A DNA stretch of 64,000 bases from Lewinellaceae bacterium. Lineage in GTDB: Bacteria > Bacteroidota > Bacteroidia > Chitinophagales > Saprospiraceae. The stretch's first letter is position 1. Each line of letters opens with the position of its first letter. The stretch spans positions 806,001-870,000 of the forward strand of contig JACJYN010000004.1 of NCBI GenBank assembly GCA_020636095.1, read 5' to 3'. Shown here piece by piece: positions 26,582-36,302 of this stretch. Below the pieces are notes generated by a model, which saw only the letters and a program-made list of their open reading frames with translations, was not told the DNA's origin and searched no databases. The translations under genes and the position numbers were made by a program.

Positions 26582-27358
26582 TCACTTTCTTCGCTTCAAC
26601 GTTATAAACGCAAGGGCCGTGAACAGGCCTAAATAAGCGATACTCATCAGTTCTGCGCCGGAAAACCATCCCAGGTGCGGTATTATCGCCTCCCCCTTAT
26701 ACCTCGGCATAAATAGAAAGCCCGGTGCGTAAGGGTTGAGAAATTGCCAATACCAGCCCGTCCCCAGTAAGCCGGCCACCACATAGCCCAGTATCCCGAT
26801 CAGCAGTGGCACAATAAAGGCTTTAAACCGAAAGCTCAACCAGGCGTGCAAGCCCATCAGCCCCAGTATGGAGAGAACGGTTCGGGCGGATAACTCCGCG
26901 ATTTGCCCTAAATCCGGCAACCCATCCAGCAGGCCGCTTGCCGGCCGAAGCAGGCCAAACAGAAGCCCGGAAAAAAGCATCCCGAGGATAAACAAAAGGT
27001 GTGCTCCGAGAAACAGAAGAAAGAGGAACGCCAGTTTTCCAAGATATACCTGCCGGGGAGAGATAGCCAGGGTATAGAGCTGCACCCACATTTCAGAACG
27101 ATGTTCCATCAAAAAAACCAGGCTACACAAAATGATGACGTAGAGGGGCAGCATCATAAAGGCAATGCCATCGTAATGATTGGTGATATACTCCCGCCAG
27201 CTGTTTGCCGAAAAGCCTCCCCCTACCTGCTCTCCCACCAGGTGAAGCCCCAGAAACAACAACAGGTTGGCTACCGTGCCGGCCAAAGACAGCCAGACAG
27301 CCATCGAATTGCGGCTCTTCCGAACCTCTGCTTTTAGACAAATAATAAAAGATGACAT
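26582..27358 (-). CDS. ABC-2 type transporter permease
   Basis: 258 residues with about six transmembrane helices; the opening SFIICLKAEVRKSRNSMAVWLSLAGTVANLLLFL is typical of lantibiotic-immunity/ABC-2 permeases. It starts 8 bp after the stop of an ABC ATPase gene, so the two form a transporter operon. Such pairs export peptides or drugs or respond to cell-envelope stress; the substrate is not evident. Confidence 0.85.
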   Translation of the reverse strand: MSSFIICLKAEVRKSRNSMAVWLSLAGTVANLLLFLGLHLVGEQVGGGFSANSWREYITNHYDGIAFMMLPLYVIILCSLVFLMEHRSEMWVQLYTLAISPRQVYLGKLAFLFLLFLGAHLLFILGMLFSGLLFGLLRPASGLLDGLPDLGQIAELSARTVLSILGLMGLHAWLSFRFKAFIVPLLIGILGYVVAGLLGTGWYWQFLNPYAPGFLFMPRYKGEAIIPHLGWFSGAELMSIAYLGLFTALAFITLKRRK

Positions 27359-27366
27359 ATCTCATT

Positions 27367-28278
27367 TCATTGATAAAGGCTCAGGAAAAAGTCCTCCAGG
27401 CGGTCTTCCTCAATAATCAGTTCATGGATATCAATGCCGGCGCCCCGCAACAAGTCAATTACCTGGCTGATCTCAGGTTTTCCGGAAAGGAGCAGCTGTA
27501 ATCCGCCATTTTCTCCCGGATCTGCTTTCCAGCCTGCCGCCCGCATGGCATCCAGGGCAGGCCCGGTGGGATTGCAATGCAGCCGCAGGCGCAGGCCTTG
27601 AGATAGCTGGCTCCTGGCGCCCTCCAGCGAACCCTGATAAGCCAGGCGCCCCCGGGCGAGGATGCCAAGGTGGGTGCAGGATTGTTCCACCTCGCTCAGA
27701 AGGTGGCTGGACAGTAGGATGGTCATCCCCTCCTCCTGGTTGAGGGCCCGGATCAGGCGGCGGATGGCCACGATGCCTACGGGGTCCAACCCGTTTGCCG
27801 GTTCATCCAGCAGAAGCAGGCGCGGGCGATGCAGAATGGCCAGGGCGATACCCAGGCGTTGCTTCATACCCGTGGAATAGTGCCGCACCTGTTTGTTGCC
27901 GGCCTCTTCAAGGCCCACCAGGTTCAGCACTTCGGATACCCTGCTTCTTTCCGTTTTGCGGTAAGTTGCCATAACCAGAAGGTTGTCAACGCCAGAAAGA
28001 TGGGGATATATATTGGGCTGTTCGATAAGCAGGCCTACGTCCTGGAATGCCTTTTGCCGGATAGGCCCGCCGAGCAGGTTAATCCGTCCTGCCTGTAATG
28101 GCAACAGGCCAACCAAAGCCTTCATTAAGGTAGACTTGCCAATCCCGTTGGCGCCCAGCAGCCCGTAAACGCTGCCCAGCGGCACGTCCATTTCCAGTCC
28201 GGAGAAAATTGCTTTTTCTCCCGAATAAGCAAAATGGAGGCCGCGGGCCTGTACAGCCGATTGATCGTTTGCGTTCAT
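27367..28278 (-). CDS. ABC transporter ATP-binding protein
   Basis: 303 residues from the ATG at 28278 (an ATG at 28287 is equally possible; the frame is open further but without family similarity). Walker A is GANGIGKST, the signature YSTGMKQRLGIAL, Walker B LLLLDEPANGLDP, and the switch His is in LLSSHLLSEVEQ. A C-terminal extension of about 85 residues is typical of the antibiotic/peptide exporter class (BcrA/CcmA-like). It is the first gene of the operon with the permease and is divergent from mqnD. Confidence 0.92.
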   Translation of the reverse strand: MNANDQSAVQARGLHFAYSGEKAIFSGLEMDVPLGSVYGLLGANGIGKSTLMKALVGLLPLQAGRINLLGGPIRQKAFQDVGLLIEQPNIYPHLSGVDNLLVMATYRKTERSRVSEVLNLVGLEEAGNKQVRHYSTGMKQRLGIALAILHRPRLLLLDEPANGLDPVGIVAIRRLIRALNQEEGMTILLSSHLLSEVEQSCTHLGILARGRLAYQGSLEGARSQLSQGLRLRLHCNPTGPALDAMRAAGWKADPGENGGLQLLLSGKPEISQVIDLLRGAGIDIHELIIEEDRLEDFFLSLYQ

Positions 28279-28356
28279 AAATTTCATTTCCAATCGTGAA
28301 ACGTTAAGAAGGCAGAACTGTTTTATATTTTTATCGCCGCATAAACTGAACAACCG

Positions 28357-29187
28357 ATGAAACTAACGCTTGGATTTTCTCCCTGCCCCAATGACACCTT
28401 CATTTTTGACGCCATGTTACACGGCAAGGTCGATACCGAAGGGTTGGAATTTCAGCCGGTGATCGCCGATGTGGAAGAACTCAACCAAAAAGCCTTCGCT
28501 AAAGCATTGGATATCACCAAGCTGAGCTACCACGCCTTTGCCTTCCTGCGGAAAGATTACGCCCTGCTCGATGCCGGCAGCGCCCTGGGCAACAACGTCG
28601 GCCCCTTGCTTATCGCCAAGGCTCCAATGAAGGAAGCCGCCATCAATAATGCCCGGATTGCCATTCCGGGAAAATATACTACCGCCAACTTTCTGCTCAG
28701 CCTGGCCTATCCGGGAGCGAAAAATAAAACGGAAATGTTGTTTTCCGATATCGAAGAGGCGGTGCTCACCGAAAAAATGGACGCCGGGCTGATTATACAC
28801 GAGAACCGCTTCACCTATCAGGACAAAGGGCTAATCAAGATAAAAGACCTGGGAGAATTTTGGGAAAGTACTACCCGGATGCCGATCCCACTGGGGGGCA
28901 TCGTGGCCAACAGAGCCCTGGGGCCTGAAGTCCTGGAAGCGGCCAACCGGGTAATGGCCCGCAGCGTAGCCTTCGCCCTCGACCATCCGGAGGAACCCAG
29001 GGCCTTCGTCCGGAAACATGCTCAGGAAATGGAAGAGGAAGTCATGTACAAACACATCCATTTGTATGTAAACGATTATACCCGTAGCCTGGGCATCAAG
29101 GGCAAGGAGGCCGTGCAGCTTCTTTTCGATATTGCGATGGCCAAAGGTGTGATCCCGGCTCAGGAGCTGCCTATTTTTGTCAATTAG
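28357..29187 (+). CDS. mqnD: 1,4-dihydroxy-6-naphthoate synthase
   Basis: 276 residues with the family opening LGFSPCPNDTFIFDAML and a periplasmic-binding-protein-like fold. MqnD converts cyclic dehypoxanthine futalosine to 1,4-dihydroxy-6-naphthoate in the futalosine route to menaquinone, the respiratory quinone here. LSYHAFAFLRKDYALLDAGSALGNNVGPLLIAK contains conserved substrate-site residues. Length matches the family. The matching prenyltransferase lies at 37132-37995; other mqn genes are not in the window. Confidence 0.95.
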   Translation: MKLTLGFSPCPNDTFIFDAMLHGKVDTEGLEFQPVIADVEELNQKAFAKALDITKLSYHAFAFLRKDYALLDAGSALGNNVGPLLIAKAPMKEAAINNARIAIPGKYTTANFLLSLAYPGAKNKTEMLFSDIEEAVLTEKMDAGLIIHENRFTYQDKGLIKIKDLGEFWESTTRMPIPLGGIVANRALGPEVLEAANRVMARSVAFALDHPEEPRAFVRKHAQEMEEEVMYKHIHLYVNDYTRSLGIKGKEAVQLLFDIAMAKGVIPAQELPIFVN

Positions 29188-29318
29188 GTATATACAGAAT
29201 ACAAATCACTGATTTTGGTTTGAGTTTTCAAATCTTCGGCTCAAATCAAAAACCTGGCATGGATGTTGCTATTAAACATTCAGGTTATGTAATTAAGTGA
29301 AATTCGTTTTTCCATAAA

Positions 29319-29352
29319 GAAGCCCGGTTGGTTCCCGGGCTTTTTTTTTTCC
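29319..29352 (+). terminator. Terminator of mqnD
   Basis: The stem AGCCCGG/CCGGGCT with a short loop is followed by ten T residues (29341-29350). It is a standard intrinsic terminator about 130 bp after the mqnD stop. Confidence 0.75.
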
Positions 29353-29389
29353 TTACCAACCAAGCCTCTTAAAAATCCAAACAGTTTAT

Positions 29390-29397
29390 TATTTTTG
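29390..29397 (+). promoter_or_regulatory. TAnnTTTG box before ald
   Basis: TATTTTTG, 49 bp upstream of the alanine dehydrogenase ATG, matches the Bacteroidota -7 consensus. No convincing -33 partner is seen. Confidence 0.35.
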
Positions 29398-29446
29398 TCG
29401 TTCCTTCCATTTGACTTTATTCCTAATCAGATAAAACTCAAGAGTA

Positions 29447-30562
29447 ATGATTATTGGCGTACCCAAGGAAATTAAGACCAGCGAGAACCGCGTGGCGCTG
29501 ACCCCCGCCGGCGCTCTGGAACTCACCAAGCGAGGCCATAGCGTATATGTTCAGTCTACTGCCGGAGTCGGCAGTGGGTTCCCGGATGAAGAATACCGGC
29601 AGGCGGGCGCTCATATCCTCCCCAATATTGAGGAAGTGTATGGCAAAGCAGAAATGATCATAAAGGTAAAAGAGCCGATCGAGCCGGAATACAAGTTGAT
29701 CAAAAAGGGCCAGTTGTTGTTCACCTATTTTCACTTCGCTTCCTACGAGCCGCTGACCAGGGCGATGATCGATAACGAATCTGTATGCCTGGCTTACGAG
29801 ACCGTAGAACTGCCCGACCGCAGCCTGCCCCTGTTGACCCCCATGTCGGAAGTAGCGGGCCGAATGGCCATACAGGAGGGAGCTAAGTACCTGGAAAAAC
29901 ATCAGCATGGACGAGGCGTTTTACTGGGCGGAGTGCCCGGCGTGGCTCCCGGAAAAATCCTGATCCTCGGCGGTGGCATCGTTGGTACGCAAGCCGCTAA
30001 GATGGCGGCGGGCCTGGGTGCTCAGGTGATCATCCTGGATGTGAACTTACCCCGGCTGCGCTACCTCGAAGACGTCATGCCGGCCAATGTGATCACCATG
30101 TACTCCAATGAGTATAATATCCGCAAGCTCATCAAAGATGCCGACCTGATCGTCGGCGCGGTCCTCATTGCCGGCGCCAAGGCGCCCAAACTGATCACCC
30201 GCGATATGCTGAAGGAAATGCAGCCCGGAACCGTCCTGGTAGATGTGGCTGTCGACCAGGGGGGCTGTATTGAGACTTGCAAGCCGACAACCCACGACGA
30301 CCCTACCTTTGTGATCGATGGCGTAGTGCATTATTGTGTGGCCAATATGCCGGGCGCTGTGCCGTATACCTCCACCATCGCTTTGACCAACGCCACCCTG
30401 CCCTATGCCATACAGCTGGCCGATAAGGGTTGGAAAAAGGCCTGCCAGGCTGATAACGCACTCAAACAAGGCCTGAATGTGGTCGGGGGGAAAGTGGTCT
30501 ACAAAGGCGTAGCTGATGCCTTTGGGCTCTCCCTTACTGAAGTGGAAGACGTTTTGAAGTAG
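29447..30562 (+). CDS. ald: Alanine dehydrogenase
   Basis: 371 residues, full family length. It reversibly deaminates L-alanine to pyruvate and ammonia with NAD. The opening MIIGVPKEIKTSENRVALTP, the catalytic-site regions VKVKEPIEPEY and FTYFHFASYEPLT, and the NAD motif LGGGIVGTQAAKMAAGLGAQV are all present. It is a single-gene unit between two strong terminators. Confidence 0.97.
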   Translation: MIIGVPKEIKTSENRVALTPAGALELTKRGHSVYVQSTAGVGSGFPDEEYRQAGAHILPNIEEVYGKAEMIIKVKEPIEPEYKLIKKGQLLFTYFHFASYEPLTRAMIDNESVCLAYETVELPDRSLPLLTPMSEVAGRMAIQEGAKYLEKHQHGRGVLLGGVPGVAPGKILILGGGIVGTQAAKMAAGLGAQVIILDVNLPRLRYLEDVMPANVITMYSNEYNIRKLIKDADLIVGAVLIAGAKAPKLITRDMLKEMQPGTVLVDVAVDQGGCIETCKPTTHDDPTFVIDGVVHYCVANMPGAVPYTSTIALTNATLPYAIQLADKGWKKACQADNALKQGLNVVGGKVVYKGVADAFGLSLTEVEDVLK

Positions 30563-30580
30563 CAGAAAAGATCGTATTAT

Positions 30581-30617
30581 AAAAAAGCCATGCCGGAATT
30601 GCCGGCATGGCTTTTTT
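30581..30617. terminator. Bidirectional terminator between ald and the SPOR protein gene
   Basis: AAAAAAGCCATGCCGG (30581-30596) and CCGGCATGGCTTTTTT (30602-30617) form a perfect 16-bp stem with a 5-nt loop and T-runs on both strands. It lies between two convergent genes and suits both. Confidence 0.85.
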
Positions 30618-30634
30618 GCCAGGGCCAAGGCCGC

Positions 30635-33058
30635 TTATGGATAAACTTTGGTCAGCTCAGTCCCGGAATCCAGCACGATATAAGCCGTTGTGAAGCCAGC
30701 AGCCTTTGCCTGGTTCCAGGCTTGCTTGGCCTCTTCAATATCATCGAAGCCGGCCAACAGTTTAATCGTCAGCCCGCCGCGCTGGCGATCTTCAATATTA
30801 CCGTAGCGCTCCAGCCCGGAAGGGTTGAAATATTCCGGGTTCCGGTAGGCGGCTAGCTGCACCTTATAGCGGCCGCTGCCGGCGCCGGCGGAAGGCGTTG
30901 CGGGAGCAGGAGCCCCGTTTTTGGGCTGAACCCCAACATTGCCTTCCTCACTGGTCAGAAAAGCATCTTTATATCCTTTGGCCTTGACGGCACTGAGCGC
31001 GCTACTGGCCTCCGCACGGCTGTTAAATACGCCAATACGCACCTTATAGACGCCCCCTTCGTATTTGGAATAAACCTGTCCGACACTGGCCAGGCTGGAA
31101 AAGTTTTCCAGCCCCGGTTTATTGAGCGCAGCAACCTGAACGGCATAGCCGCTGCCGAGGGCTACTCCTTGTCCAGTCGTCGAGATGACGCCCCCATCAC
31201 CCAAAACAGCGCCAGGGCGGGGAGTCACATCGGACCCCGGATAAGTGTCAGCGCCTCCACTGACGGACAACATAGAGATAAGCCCCAAAATGGTTCGGTC
31301 GTTGCCTTCCCCGGTATTGACCGTTCGGCTGATATCCCGAAAACCTGGGCGGGAATAACGCAACACATAAGACGCGTTGGGGCTCAACGCCAGTGCATAG
31401 TCTCCGTTGACATCGGTAGTAGCCTGCATCGTACTATTGGTCGATTGGTTGGTTGCCGTCACGGCAACGCCGGCAACCGGAAGGCGGGTAGTGTAGTTCA
31501 GGATTTTACCAATGTACTCTTCACCCCGGCGGCTGAGCATAACATCGTATTCCCTGTTCTGGCGCGCCCCCATAGTGGATACGGAGAATACGGCATCGTT
31601 GTAGCCATCGGCGCGGATGACAATGTCACAATTCAGGCCTTCAATTGCCTGAAAACTGTAAACGCCCCGGCTATCGGCTTTAAACAAGCCTTCCCCACAG
31701 TTGATGAAGTCGATGGTCGCTCCGGGAATGGGAATCCCATCAGAAGCATTGCGAACGTTAAGGGTAATATTATCTGCTGATTTGGATACTTTATACAAGT
31801 CTTCATTACCGCGCCCCCCCGTACGATTGGAGACCAGGTAACCGATATTTCGAAAACTGTCGTAGACAAAGCCGAAATCATCGCGGGAAGAATTAATCTG
31901 ATTGCCGAGATGAAAGATGCGGGCCCAGCGCCCATTGGCCTGTTCCGCACGGAAAACATCGTATCCTCCCAGGCCCTGGTGCCAGTCGGAGGAGAAATAC
32001 AAATAGTTCCCATCAAAGAAGGGCGCAATCTCATCTCCGGGGGTATTCACATTCGGGCCCAGGTTTTCCGGTGCACTCCAGGTGTTGCCCATTCGGAAGG
32101 AGACGTAAAGGTCAAAACCACCAAAGCCATCGGGGCGGTTAGAAGCAAAGTAAAGGGAATTGCCATCTGGCGAGAAATTCGGCCAGCCGGTGGAGAATCC
32201 TGATCCATTATAGGGGAAGGGTTTTTGCTCCGCCCATTCCCCACTGGGGTTGATCTGAGCAATGGATATACTCAACTCCAGCCCTCCGGTAGGCAGGTGG
32301 CGGGTGCCATCGATAAAGTTATTCTTCGTAAAAGCTACTGACTTGCTATCCGGGCCATAGGATACCGGCCCTACATTGACATAAGTATCATCATTGGCCA
32401 GGCGGCCCTGCAAAGGCACGGGCGCCTCCAGAAAGCCATTATCCCCTACCCTGGCCATAAATAACTGGTTGTTGGCCTTGCCCGTCCAGGTTGAGCCCGC
32501 CAGGTTTAAGTCGGTACGGGCGGAGGAAAAGACGACCTGGTCGCCGTAAAAAGCCGGCCCGAAATCGGAAGAGGTAGTACTGATATATTCAATGCTCACC
32601 AGATAGGGAGATGATTGGCCCAATTGATTCATCGCGAAAACACAGCTCTGGGCAAACTGCTGCCCTTTAGCTGCTTTTTCTTCATTTTTGCGCTGGACTT
32701 TGGCATAGGCGTCAAACCATTGCTTGGCCTTATCGTACTGCCCCAAAGCCATCAGCACCTGTGCATAATTGAACGGATACTCATCGACCATCTTCTCGCG
32801 GCCTTCCCGGTCGGCCAGCACTCGTTCGTACCAACTGCGAGCTTCTTCCATCTGATTGAGAAACCGATACGATTCGGCCAGTTGGAGCATCGCTTCGTGA
32901 TTCGCCGGACGCTTCTCCAGCAGTTCCAGATATCCACGAACCGCCAGGTTGAAGGCCCCCATTTCAAAATCCTTATTGGCCCGGCTGAGCTGCCCGTAAA
33001 CCGGCAGACAGGCAGACCAAACAAACAATGCCAGAAGAGCTTTGAAAAAAATTTTCAT
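30635..33058 (-). CDS. TPR/PD40 envelope protein with carboxypeptidase-regulatory-like domain and two SPOR domains
   Basis: 807 residues. Signal peptide (ends CLPVYGQ), TPR repeats (about 25-140), a WD40-like PD40 propeller (about 165-425, with FSPDGNSLYFASNRPDGFGGFDLYVS), a carboxypeptidase-regulatory-like beta-sandwich region (about 430-600), then two SPOR domains (about 645-705, SGYAVQVAALN...; and 735-805, GRYKVQLAAYRNPEYF). SPOR domains bind denuded peptidoglycan glycans. The first three modules match PorE, the T9SS accessory protein, whose last domain is OmpA-like; here SPOR replaces it. A paralogous scaffold with an OmpA end lies 600 bp upstream (33685-36000). The role may be peptidoglycan anchoring of an envelope or T9SS assembly. 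Confidence 0.85.
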   Translation of the reverse strand: MKIFFKALLALFVWSACLPVYGQLSRANKDFEMGAFNLAVRGYLELLEKRPANHEAMLQLAESYRFLNQMEEARSWYERVLADREGREKMVDEYPFNYAQVLMALGQYDKAKQWFDAYAKVQRKNEEKAAKGQQFAQSCVFAMNQLGQSSPYLVSIEYISTTSSDFGPAFYGDQVVFSSARTDLNLAGSTWTGKANNQLFMARVGDNGFLEAPVPLQGRLANDDTYVNVGPVSYGPDSKSVAFTKNNFIDGTRHLPTGGLELSISIAQINPSGEWAEQKPFPYNGSGFSTGWPNFSPDGNSLYFASNRPDGFGGFDLYVSFRMGNTWSAPENLGPNVNTPGDEIAPFFDGNYLYFSSDWHQGLGGYDVFRAEQANGRWARIFHLGNQINSSRDDFGFVYDSFRNIGYLVSNRTGGRGNEDLYKVSKSADNITLNVRNASDGIPIPGATIDFINCGEGLFKADSRGVYSFQAIEGLNCDIVIRADGYNDAVFSVSTMGARQNREYDVMLSRRGEEYIGKILNYTTRLPVAGVAVTATNQSTNSTMQATTDVNGDYALALSPNASYVLRYSRPGFRDISRTVNTGEGNDRTILGLISMLSVSGGADTYPGSDVTPRPGAVLGDGGVISTTGQGVALGSGYAVQVAALNKPGLENFSSLASVGQVYSKYEGGVYKVRIGVFNSRAEASSALSAVKAKGYKDAFLTSEEGNVGVQPKNGAPAPATPSAGAGSGRYKVQLAAYRNPEYFNPSGLERYGNIEDRQRGGLTIKLLAGFDDIEEAKQAWNQAKAAGFTTAYIVLDSGTELTKVYP

Positions 33059-33294
33059 ATTCTTGTGTTTTCAAAAAGTAATTACAGGATTCGTTATCCC
33101 TTTGCGGAAAACTTTGGTAATATATCAATAAAATTAAATACTCAAAAAAGGAAACCGTGTTCGCAGCTCAAAGATAGGGATTCAAACAGCCTCCAAGCAC
33201 CTTAACGGAAGTTGATTTTGAATTGTTGTACACCCAATTTCACAATGCTTGATACTATTCTCAACAAGATATTTAACTATCTTACTTGAAAAAC

Positions 33295-33531
33295 ATGAAA
33301 CGCCTGCTCTTTTTCTTCCTCGCTCTTTTCTGCCTGGCGGCTACCTGCAAAGAAGCCCGCAAAACCACCTCGGACGATTGCCTTGACGAAAGCAAGATCA
33401 ACCCCGACATGGCCTGCATAGAGGTCTATGAGCCCGTTTGTGGTTGTGATGGCAAAACCTATCCGAACGAATGCTATGCACAGGTTTCCGGTATTACCCG
33501 CTGGGAGAAGGGGCCTTGTGAAGGTAATTAA
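33295..33531 (+). CDS. Kazal-type protease inhibitor lipoprotein
   Basis: 78 residues from the ATG at 33295. The lipoprotein signal ends LAATCKE. A single Kazal domain covers about residues 40-76 with the cysteine pattern of the family (CIEVYEPVCGCDGKTYPNEC...GPC). Kazal domains insert a loop into serine protease active sites. The protein would be a surface- or periplasm-anchored inhibitor. It sits between two minus-strand envelope scaffold genes, in a genome segment encoding at least three exported proteases. Confidence 0.88.
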   Translation: MKRLLFFFLALFCLAATCKEARKTTSDDCLDESKINPDMACIEVYEPVCGCDGKTYPNECYAQVSGITRWEKGPCEGN

Positions 33532-33648
33532 ATGGCCGGCGCCATAGGTTCTTGAAGCGATCCGGATGCGGCAATGAAAAATGGCTGCGAGGGGGGGCTA
33601 TGCGGTAATCAACCGGTTGAATCGACAAGAAGAAAACCGCTTCTGCTT

Positions 33649-33686
33649 AAAACGGCCCCGAAACCAAAGCTTCGGGGCCGTTTTTT
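33649..33686. terminator. Terminator between Kazal and OmpA-family genes
   Basis: AAAACGGCCCCGAA (33649-33662) pairs with TTCGGGGCCGTTTT (33671-33684) and a T-run follows. It terminates the Kazal gene; its distal arm overlaps the stop codon of the convergent OmpA-family gene. Confidence 0.75.
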
Positions 33687-36000
33687 ATTGCACTTTACCC
33701 AGCACCCGGAATTCAGTACGCCGGTTCTCCTGGTGTTCCTCTTCCGTACAGGGCACCCCGTCCGCACAGCCATTGGCCAGTTTGGATTCTCCGTATCCCT
33801 TGGCCACCAGGCGTTCTTTTTCAATCCCCTTACTGATCAGGAACCGAACGATCGCATCGGCCCGCTTTTGAGAAAGGATCAGGTTGGAATCACTAGTGCC
33901 ATTGGAATCTGTATGAGAGCTGATCTCCAGGATAATATCCGGATTGTCCTGCATCAATTGCAACAGGCGGCTCAGTTCAGAAGTTGATTTTTTCTGGATA
34001 CTGGACCGGTTGACATCGTAATACACATTCATCCGGAACGCGAAATTGTCGGTTTCTTTTTCCTGGCTCCGAAAGAACCCAAAGTCAGTGGCGCTGGCGC
34101 TGGCATCGGTTCCGGCATCCAATTTCACCGGCATACCTTCTCCTTCGCCCTCGCTGGTGGGGTCTGCTGCGTAGGGAATGATATAGGCATTGACCATTTG
34201 TTTATATTTTCCGTCCTTCGCACAAACATCCAGGTTGAGTGCGAAGAAATTTTCCCTTTCTATTCTCAGGCGATAACAACAATCTTTTTCCAAAGGCAAA
34301 CTGAATCGCCCTTGTTTGTCGGTAACGACTGTTTCGGGCGCCGGGCAATTGACGCTAGTCAGGCGGGCTGTCGCCTGATATACCGGCTTACCAGATTCCT
34401 TATTAAAAACAACTCCATTCAGCCGGTAGCCGCCGGTGGGTTCCGCCGTTTCTTCCTGCGCCATCGCCGGAGCCGTCGTATTGGAGGCTCCGGGCGCCAG
34501 GGCCAGCGCGATAAAGAGCGTATCGGCCGCCAATTCACCTTTCCTTTCGCAGGCTTCAAGAGAGCGGGACATGTAACCATCCAAAAGCCCGGTGAGGGTG
34601 CAACATTCCGGAAGGCGCAGGAACAACCGCCCCTGTGGCCCGGCCAGTAGCGTATCTCCATTACACGAATTCACTACCTTGGCATAGGGTACAGGATCCC
34701 CGGTAGCGAGGTCTACGACATCTACCTGTACCGGCGTCCCTAAAATGGCCATCTGGAAAAAATAGATATCATCTTTACCCATGCCACCACTGCGGTTGGA
34801 AGTAAAATACCCTTCGGTTTCAGTTGAGTTGAAAATGATGCCAAAATCATCCGCCTCTGTATTGAAAGGAGCGCCCAGATTGTAGGGCAGAACCCAAAGC
34901 CCGTCATAGCCTTCCTCCGTCCAGAAGATATCCTGGCCGCCCAGGCCGAGGTGCCCGTTTGAAGAAAAGTACAATTTCCCCGAATCGCTGATAAAGGGAA
35001 ATACTTCGTCATCCGGCGTATTGACGGCGGGCCCCAGGTTAATGGACGGGCCCCACCGGCCATTTTCAAAAAAGGACAAATACAGGTCTTTCCCCCCGTG
35101 GCCTCCAGGCATATCGGAAGAAAAGAACAAGCGTTTGCCGTCGGAACTGATGGAGGGATGCACCACCGAGTAATCATCACTGTTGAAAGGGAGCGGTTGG
35201 AAGTTGCTCCAGCCCCCTTGCGGCAGGTGGCGGGCGGTGACCATCTCCAGTCGGTGAATCTCCGGTTCGAGGGGAGTATGGAAAGGCGCCTCGCGGGTCC
35301 GGGTGAAGTAGATTTCTGTTTCATCCTTATTGAAAGCAGCCAGCCCTTCGTGAAATTTCGACTGGATGGCGCTGGAAAAAAGTTGCGGCTTAGAATACAC
35401 CTTCTTGCCGTTTTTTTCTTCCACCGTCACCTTGAACAGATCGAGAAAAGCCTGAAAGGGATCTTCTTCGCTTGGGCGGAAAGCAGAAAAAACGATGCCA
35501 TTTTCGAAGTAAGCGGGGCCGAGTTCACTGTTGGGCCCGTTGAAATCGGGCAGGGATACCGTGACCATGCCCGCCTCTTCCCGGGCCAGGCCTTTGGTAT
35601 AGCCACAGGCATTGAGCAGCCTTTGTTTCCGGGGGTCATAGGGGTGGTACCTCAAGTAATCTTTAAACCAGCGTTCAGCCGCTTTGCAATCACCGGTGCG
35701 CAGAAGCATCAACCCGTAGTAGTACTTGTGCTCAGGGCGGCATTCAGGAAGGCCGATCACCAATGCATACCACTGAGCCGAGGCCTGATAGTTGCCCAGG
35801 AAGCGGAAGGATTCCGCCAGTCGAATCTTTGCCTCGGCCAGGTCTTCCCGCCCGAGCACTTCTTCATACAGGGGTATGGCCGACCGGAAATTTCCTTCCT
35901 CAAATAATTGGTTGGCCTTTTTCAGTTTGGCAGGCTGGGCGTATACTACGCTGCACAAAAATAACAACAGGGCAGGTAACAGCCACGTACGCATTCTCAT
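33685..36000 (-). CDS. PorE-like TPR/PD40/OmpA family protein
   Basis: 771 residues from the ATG at 36000. Signal peptide (ends VVYAQ), TPR repeats (about 25-135), PD40 propeller (about 150-425), two carboxypeptidase-regulatory-like segments (about 435-500 and 540-620), and a C-terminal OmpA peptidoglycan-binding domain (about 655-770, ISSHTDSNGTSDSNLILSQKRADAIV). This is the domain order of PorE, the T9SS periplasmic lipoprotein linking the PorLM machine to peptidoglycan; related OmpA-family proteins have other roles, and no lipobox is visible here. Paralogous in plan to 30635-33058. Confidence 0.85.
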   Translation of the reverse strand: MRMRTWLLPALLLFLCSVVYAQPAKLKKANQLFEEGNFRSAIPLYEEVLGREDLAEAKIRLAESFRFLGNYQASAQWYALVIGLPECRPEHKYYYGLMLLRTGDCKAAERWFKDYLRYHPYDPRKQRLLNACGYTKGLAREEAGMVTVSLPDFNGPNSELGPAYFENGIVFSAFRPSEEDPFQAFLDLFKVTVEEKNGKKVYSKPQLFSSAIQSKFHEGLAAFNKDETEIYFTRTREAPFHTPLEPEIHRLEMVTARHLPQGGWSNFQPLPFNSDDYSVVHPSISSDGKRLFFSSDMPGGHGGKDLYLSFFENGRWGPSINLGPAVNTPDDEVFPFISDSGKLYFSSNGHLGLGGQDIFWTEEGYDGLWVLPYNLGAPFNTEADDFGIIFNSTETEGYFTSNRSGGMGKDDIYFFQMAILGTPVQVDVVDLATGDPVPYAKVVNSCNGDTLLAGPQGRLFLRLPECCTLTGLLDGYMSRSLEACERKGELAADTLFIALALAPGASNTTAPAMAQEETAEPTGGYRLNGVVFNKESGKPVYQATARLTSVNCPAPETVVTDKQGRFSLPLEKDCCYRLRIERENFFALNLDVCAKDGKYKQMVNAYIIPYAADPTSEGEGEGMPVKLDAGTDASASATDFGFFRSQEKETDNFAFRMNVYYDVNRSSIQKKSTSELSRLLQLMQDNPDIILEISSHTDSNGTSDSNLILSQKRADAIVRFLISKGIEKERLVAKGYGESKLANGCADGVPCTEEEHQENRRTEFRVLGKVQ

Positions 36001-36302
36001 AGTTGCTGTGTTTAGGTTCTTAAACCGGTTTTTTGTATATATAATAGGACACATCGGTATCTTATGCTAATTTTATAAGGTGCTGAGCGGCAGGGCTTTT
36101 ACTTTGGGCTTCGCGGCTACAGCGGTTTGGCCTCTTATCGGGGTGCTGGCTTGTTATACTTACGGAAAGAAGGGGCGGAGGTTTCATTTTCAGCAATTGT
36201 ATCTTTTGGAAGTACCCGGTGAATAGCTTACAGCAATTGGTGAAAATGCATATATTCGCTTTCGCGAGCAGTTGTACAATAGTTACCAAACGCTTACCAT
36301 CC
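36001..36302. other. 302-bp gap before the MOSC gene
   Basis: No supported gene. A frame from a GTG at 36080 to 36226 could encode 48 residues with one hydrophobic helix, but has no ribosome site or known family. AATAGTTAC near 36282 matches the ends of the repeat at 279-417. Confidence 0.4.

Noticed and set aside
36080..36226. 48-codon GTG frame with one hydrophobic helix
   Set aside because: There is no ribosome site, the start codon is weak and no family is recognised. It is mentioned in the gap description only.
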